Assembly: GCF_963662255.1 (NCBI RefSeq)
Contig: NC_085055.1
Span: 9,865,102-9,929,101, forward strand
From: Cinclus cinclus
Taxonomy: Eukaryota; Chordata; Aves; Passeriformes; Cinclidae
DNA length: 64,000 bases
Direction of reading: 5' to 3'
The position numbers were made by a program, and so were the translations under genes. The notes beneath the pieces were generated by a model that searched no databases, was not told the DNA's origin, and saw only the letters and a program-made list of their open reading frames with translations. Shown here one piece after another: positions 58,687 through 64,000 of this stretch. The first letter of the stretch is position 1. Each line of letters opens with the position of its first letter.

Positions 58687-61600
58687 CTGCAAAGGAGGAA
58701 CAGGCCATGCTGTCAGTGTGGCTTTGGCTCTGTGCTTTGTGACAAGCTCAGACAGTGGCGTGGATCCCAGTGCCAAGCCAAAGCATCTGAGATGCTTCAG
58801 GATGAGGCACAGCTCCTGAGCACCTCTGAGGCACAGGGCCAGGATTTAGAGCCCAGCCCAAAGTTCTCTACCCCAACACCCCATGGAAACAGTAATCCCA
58901 GGGCAGACCTGGACTGAGGGGTCAATGGCCTGGAGCTGCAGTTTCCAACACCTTTCCAGGGAGTGGGAGAGGGTGGGTTCTGCTTGTTCTCCTGCCATCG
59001 TTAAAGCTGGAGCAGGGAAGATGAGCAGAGTTTGAGGACTGGGGTGAAACAGAGCCTTAGTGGGGGAGTTTTACAGGCATGTACTCACAGGAGAAGGGCC
59101 GTGTCCTCCACAAGGTCTCCTTGGTCCTGAGAGGGGGGAACAGAATAAGGAGAACATGTCAGCAGAGGCTGGGAGAGCCCCTGCCTGATGCTGGTGTCTG
59201 GGTCAGCTCCCCTTTTCCATCTGACTGTAAGGGTGAGATGGGGCTATAAGAGGAGGAAAAGCCCTAATGCACACACAGTTTCTTGCCTTGCCACAAGTGC
59301 AAATGAACAGGGGAACATCCTAGAGATCCCTGGTTCCAGGGCTGGCAGGGAGCTGGGAGCAGGACACAGCTCTGACCAGAGCCAGGGGCCTGGGAGATCC
59401 CCCGAATGTGGATACCATTGCAGGACCAAGGGCTGGGGAGGAGGGAGAGAGATGTTGGTTCTTCCACCTCAGCCTCACACTTTGCCATTCTTCTGTTAAG
59501 TCCCTGCTCTGCAGAAGTGCAAAGTCTAATTCTTAAACTGCTTTTCCTCACTCCAGGCCAGCAATTTCCAGACCCATGTGAATTGCAGTGGAAATAATTT
59601 GGGTGGTATGCAAATCAAAATTAAATAGAAAGCCCATCTCTAACCAAGTATTGGCTGGGATGAGGAAGAAATGCAAACACTCCCTAACATGGGGGAAAAA
59701 GTAAAGCTAACATTCAACCCACTGATGCTATTGCACCCCTGAGCAGCAGAAGTCTGGAAAAGAGGTTGGAAGGTATTAAGAGGTCACCCAACCTTTCTCC
59801 TGGGGCAGGGTCCCCCTGCTCAAACCAGATGAGCTCTACCAGTGGTGGATCTTTCAAATGTGGATTTTTGATCAGTTTTTCTCTCTGACACCCACCCTGC
59901 CACATGCTCAGCATCCCCCCCCATGCAGGTCCAGCCCATGGCTCACCCCCGGTGCTGATGGCGGTGCTGGCGACAGAGGTGCAGGGCCAGGCAGGCGATG
60001 GCAAAGAGGAGGCAGAGCAGAGCCAGGGCTCCCAGCAGGATGCCGAGGAAGGCAGCCAGGCTGATGGCCAGCCATTCACACTGAGCGCCCGCCGGGGAGT
60101 AGATGGAGAAGGGCAGGCAGCTGTGGATGGGGAGGGAGGAGTTGTGATGCTGTGGGAGAAGCAGCTGTGCAGAGTGGCTTTGTCCACCCCAGGGCTGCTG
60201 CTGCTACCTGCACGTGGGCCCCTCGGGCAGGTGCTGGCACTGGCCACCGTGCTGGCAGTAGCCCATCTTGCAAGGGGAGATGCAGACAAAGCCAATGGTC
60301 CCCACATAGTGGAGCTGGTAGCCTTTGTAGCCATTCAGAGTGCAGGGGAAATAGTCCCTCAGTTCATCCACCGTCACTGGGGAGAGAAAGCACATGGGTT
60401 CGGCCTTGCAGCAACACCCCTTGATGCTTCCCCAAACCTCCCCAAGGCTGGGAGGCTGCACACCCACCTCCCCCATGAGTGTGAACAGGTCCCCGGGGCA
60501 CACAGGCTTATGGGGACAATGGGGATGGGGGGTACTCCTCCCACACTCCCCAGCTCAATGCCAGGAGCAACTCACACTTCACCAGGTCGGTGATGTTGTC
60601 CTGGTGCAGGCGCTGGAAGAGGAGCCCCGTGCCCACCTCCCGTCGCCCCCGCCGTCCATTGAAGGCGCCGGTGATGGCTGCGGGCAGCTCCTCGTTCAGG
60701 AAGCGGATGATGGTGCTGCGGCTGTCATAGGCAAACTCCGACACCACCACGAAGGTGAAGCCATCGCTGTCTGTCCTGCAAGGAAAAGAGAGGGCTGCTG
60801 ACAGAGCTGCTGCTGACACAGCTGCTGCTGCCTCTCAGAGTGACTGAGCCTCACCATGCCTCTCAGTACTCCCATAAGGAAAGGGTGAGGCAGGAGTAGA
60901 AGGTGTCAACTGGCTTGTGTTTACCAGCATCAGGGCTGGGAAAACAGACTGAGCTGGGGGAGAATGCCCTTTGTGCACCAAACTCTCTGGGCCCATGCTC
61001 AGCCCTGCCCCAAAAGATCCTTAGAGTGGTCACAGGCTGCTTCACATCTGACTCACATCTGGGTGATGTTGGTGTTGCTCTGGAAAGCCTTTACCTCCAG
61101 GGAATCCAGAATGGCTGAGACCTGCAGCAGGGAGAGCAGGAAGGCATTAGGGGAAGGCAGAATGATGCCAGCATGGGGAAAGTTTGAAGAGTGATGCATT
61201 GTGGCCAAGCCCCAAGTGTTTCTCTGGCCTTTGGTTCATTTGCTAGGGACTCAGCACAGGGCCACAGCTAGAGCCATCATCATGCAATTGCTGCTTCCTG
61301 TCTCTGGGCTTGTGGATCTGCTGGACCCCCAGAGGTCCTATGGGAGGGCATACAGAGGCATTGGCACCCCCAGCTGCCATGTTGCCCGGTATGCTAGTGT
61401 GCCCCCTGCTCTGAGCCCACCCCTCCAGTGACATACAGTGCTGTTGACTTCCTCAGCAGTGGTGTTTTGCAGTGTCCTGATCCTCATCTGGATACTTCTC
61501 TGAGGGAGACCTGCTGGGGGAAAGCCACAGTGGTGGCTCTGCCATCCCAGGACCAGGGTGGGTTTCATCCTACGCTGGGCAGAGGTACCCACCTGTGCTG

Positions 61601-63814
61601 GGCAGTGGCTGAAAATCCCCCCCTGCCACCTGGCAGCGCTGGTCAGTGAAAGCTGGAGGGCAGGTGCAGGTGGGGGCACAGGTGATGGGGTGAAGGTGGC
61701 AGTGTCCCCCATTGCTGCAGTAGCCCTCAGGGCAGGAGTGGTAGCCGCATGCTGAGCCACAGCCTGGCCTCTCACCTGTGGGATGGAGAGCATGGTACAG
61801 ACATGAACCTGGCTGCAGGGCAGACCCCAAGCTCTCTGAGTCATCCAGATGCTCCATAAGGCCTTTTCCCCAAGTTTTATTTTCTTTTATGTGTTAGGAG
61901 TTTTACTATAAATTCAAGGAAAAGCCCCAGTCCCCCTCCTTCCAGCTGGAGCCATTTGCCCTCTTAAATCCCAGCATTAGAACAAGAACAAAAGCCATCA
62001 ACTCAACCCCACCAAAGCAATCTGAAAATAGATTTAGCCCCCAACCTCCGCATGTGCATTTGAACTTTGCTGGGATGAGAATTTTTTTCTCGAGGAGAAA
62101 AATTGCATGGGAAAAATTTCCCTTCCCAGTGGATTAGTGAGATTGACAGCCTGGGAACATGAGTGGTGACTGGACTCTGGTCCCTTCTGCTAATGACAGC
62201 AAGGGCTTGGACACAGATCTCAGCCAGCTCCCCCTTCTTTCCAGCCAACCTGGGTCCCTCAGGAATTCTCTTCCACAGAGCCTGGGAGTAATGAGGATGA
62301 GGACCATGCCTGCCAGGGACCCCATACTCACCCTGCTCACTAGCCAGGCAGGAGCAGATGTAGCTGCCCACAGTGTTGGTGCAGGTGCTGTTCCCCAGGC
62401 ACTCCACCCCCTGTGCGCACTCGTCGATATCTGCCAAGGCAGCGCACCCATGGCACCGGGACAAACACCTTGGCTGGGGTCCCAGTAGCCATGGTGTGAG
62501 CCCTTGTCACCTGAGCAGTGCTGTCCATCCCCTGTCAGGCCAGGTGGGCAGGGACCACAGCCACTGAAAGGGTCACATCCCACACCAGGGAAGCATCCCT
62601 GGGAGCAGGGGTCCGGAGGGTTCTGGCAGAAGGGACCTGAGTAGCCGCTCTCGCATCTGCAGGCTGCCAGCTGGGAAGGGGATAGTGACATTGGCTTAGG
62701 GAATGTGAGGAGGATGGACAGAGAAGACAGCACAGCTGGCATGGGGACAGGCAGAGTGTGTTGCCAGAGGAGCTTTCTGGCACACTACCTGCAAGGAAGA
62801 CCCCCTGAGAGTGACAGTGTTGCTGTACTCGCACTCCTGGCTCCTGCTGCATCTGCAAAGGGTGAAGCGGAGCTGGAGGAGTGCAGAGATGTTGTTGGAC
62901 CCAACAGCCTCCAGGCTGATGGTGAATGGGGCTATCCCACGGGGCTCCCATATCAGGGTGCCATTCTCTGCCAGGACGAGAGGTGGGAGTTAGAGGTGAC
63001 AGAGGAATTCCATCCCATTCCTTCCCATCCCAGCTGCTCCATCTCTCCTTCCTTACCCGATATGTTGAGCTCTGGTGAGAGATAGGGAATGAAGCTTGCA
63101 CCTGCCCCCAAGGCATGATACTGTCTTTTGACCTTCTCTGTCCTGAAGGCTGTGATTGATGCATCACCAGTGATGACAGGAGGGAAGGCATCTGAGGAAA
63201 GAGCAGCCCAGCACACATGTGGCCTTGTCACCCCTTGGCTCTGAGTCCATCCTGGTGAGGATGGGACCCCAGGCAGATGCTGTCATGGCTGCCCACCAAC
63301 AAGGCCCTTATGTTGCACAGCATGGTGGCATTTCCCAGGTTTGGAGAGAAGCCATAAATGCAGTTCCAGGAAATGCAGTTCCAAAATCTTGATGGCAACT
63401 GTCCTGCTGGTGGCATCTCCCAGGACTGGAGACAAGCCAGCTGGGCAGTGCAAATCCAAGACCTTAGTGATTTCTCTTCTGTCTCATATGAAGAAAGAGA
63501 GCCCAGGAAAGGAGCAGGGCACTACCCAGTTACATCCAAGCCATGCCCTCTCAGAGGTGAGAATGTGCTCCACTTACTGAGAGCTGTCTTCCTCTGCTGG
63601 AAGTCGGCTGCAAGGCTCTGGGTGGTCAGGCCCAGGGTCAAGCTCCCTGTGCTCAGCGAATCATAGATGCACTCCCTGCTGCCATGACACTGCAAGGCTG
63701 CCAGCTGGTACTGGCTTTCATTCTCCTGCCGCAGCCGAGACAAGAAGAAGGGTGTGAAGTTCAGTGTTGGTGAGTCCAGAGGCTGAGCGAACAAGCTGTG
63801 CTCCCCAACAGCCC
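58316..63814 (-). CDS. MUC4: Mucin-4, C-terminal half (gene continues past the window)
   Basis: Exons in transcript order: 63814-63578, 63191-63057, 62967-62789, 62670-62511, 62430-62332, 61775-61593, 61513-61437, 61121-61057, 60775-60576, 60376-60208, 60120-59947, 59126-59089, 58686-58316; phases all fit (694 residues here). The first exon matches the end of the MUC4 VWD region (LNFTPFFLSRL, CIYDSLSTGSLTLGL). EGF-type modules follow: CRCESGYSG to PPGLTGDGQHC, a calcium-binding EGF (DIDECAQGVECLGNSTCTNT), and CPEGYCSNGGHC to CTCPPAFTDQRC. Next come an SEA-like region (FTFVVVSEFAYDSRSTIIRF), a last EGF (GFVCISPCKMGYCQHGGQCQ), a transmembrane helix (ISLAAFLGILLGALALLCLL) and a cytoplasmic tail with RPFSY, like FSY in human MUC4. 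In family members this membrane mucin covers epithelia and engages ErbB2. The upstream NIDO, AMOP and VWD parts would lie beyond 64000. Confidence 0.88.
62332..62430 (-). CDS. MUC4: Calcium-binding EGF exon of MUC4
   Basis: A symmetric (phase 1-1) 99-nt exon encodes one module with the calcium-binding signature DIDEC, six cysteines and the hydroxylation-type pattern CxNTxGSYxC. In human MUC4 as I remember it, the flanking sequences (GDGRHC and the CPVNYCYNQGHC module) join with no such module between them. Confidence 0.85.
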
Positions 63815-64000
63815 CTGCAAGAGAGCACACCATGGGCACTGGACATTTTGAGGTTTGTTGTATTTTAGGGTTCCTTTTCACAGAGCAGTGAGGACACCAA
63901 ACACTTTCCCTTGGCATTGTATTTGCTCAAGCAAATGTTTAAATATCTCAAGCCAAAGCATGGCCAGAAGGTGCAGGAAGGAGAGGATCATCAAGGGGGA

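Overview
This is vertebrate nuclear DNA, most likely avian. Split genes with GT-AG introns fill the window. A CR1 LINE 3' end lies at its left edge, and a class II CPD photolyase gene, a type lost in placental mammals, is intact. The gene set matches the RUBCN and MUC20-MUC4 neighbourhoods of human 3q29. All exon models were built by eye from reading frame, splice signals and remembered family sequences; no alignment was run.

Layout. 1-600: GC-rich edge plus a CR1 fragment. 600-4150: no gene recognised. 4150-30175 (+): RUBCN (Rubicon), 22 coding exons behind a CpG-rich promoter with two ZNF143-type sites, and a 2.4 kb 3' UTR. 30989-34477 (-): class II CPD photolyase, 10 exons, convergent with RUBCN. 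34571-40463 (+): a MUC20-like locus in which the signal-peptide exon, first intron and Ser/Thr-rich exon are tandemly duplicated. 40464-44750: nothing coding recognised. 44899-57060 (+): a 12-exon gene for a predicted secreted 2,093-residue mucin/proteoglycan. It has a 5 kb repeat exon followed by NIDO and AMOP modules of MUC4 type, but lacks the VWD, EGF and membrane parts. 58316 to beyond 64000 (-): the 3' half of MUC4 (end of VWD, EGF modules, SEA-like region, transmembrane helix, cytoplasmic tail), tail to tail with the previous gene.

The right half is a mucin cluster. MUC20 (+) and MUC4 (-) face each other as in human, but an extra gene carrying only the front half of the MUC4 module set sits between them. 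Its large exon holds an almost perfect duplication of about 850 nt with a 912-nt period, suggesting recent and perhaps polymorphic repeat expansion. Rubicon (autophagy control) and the photolyase (light-driven DNA repair) are unrelated housekeeping or repair genes that share the locus with the mucins.
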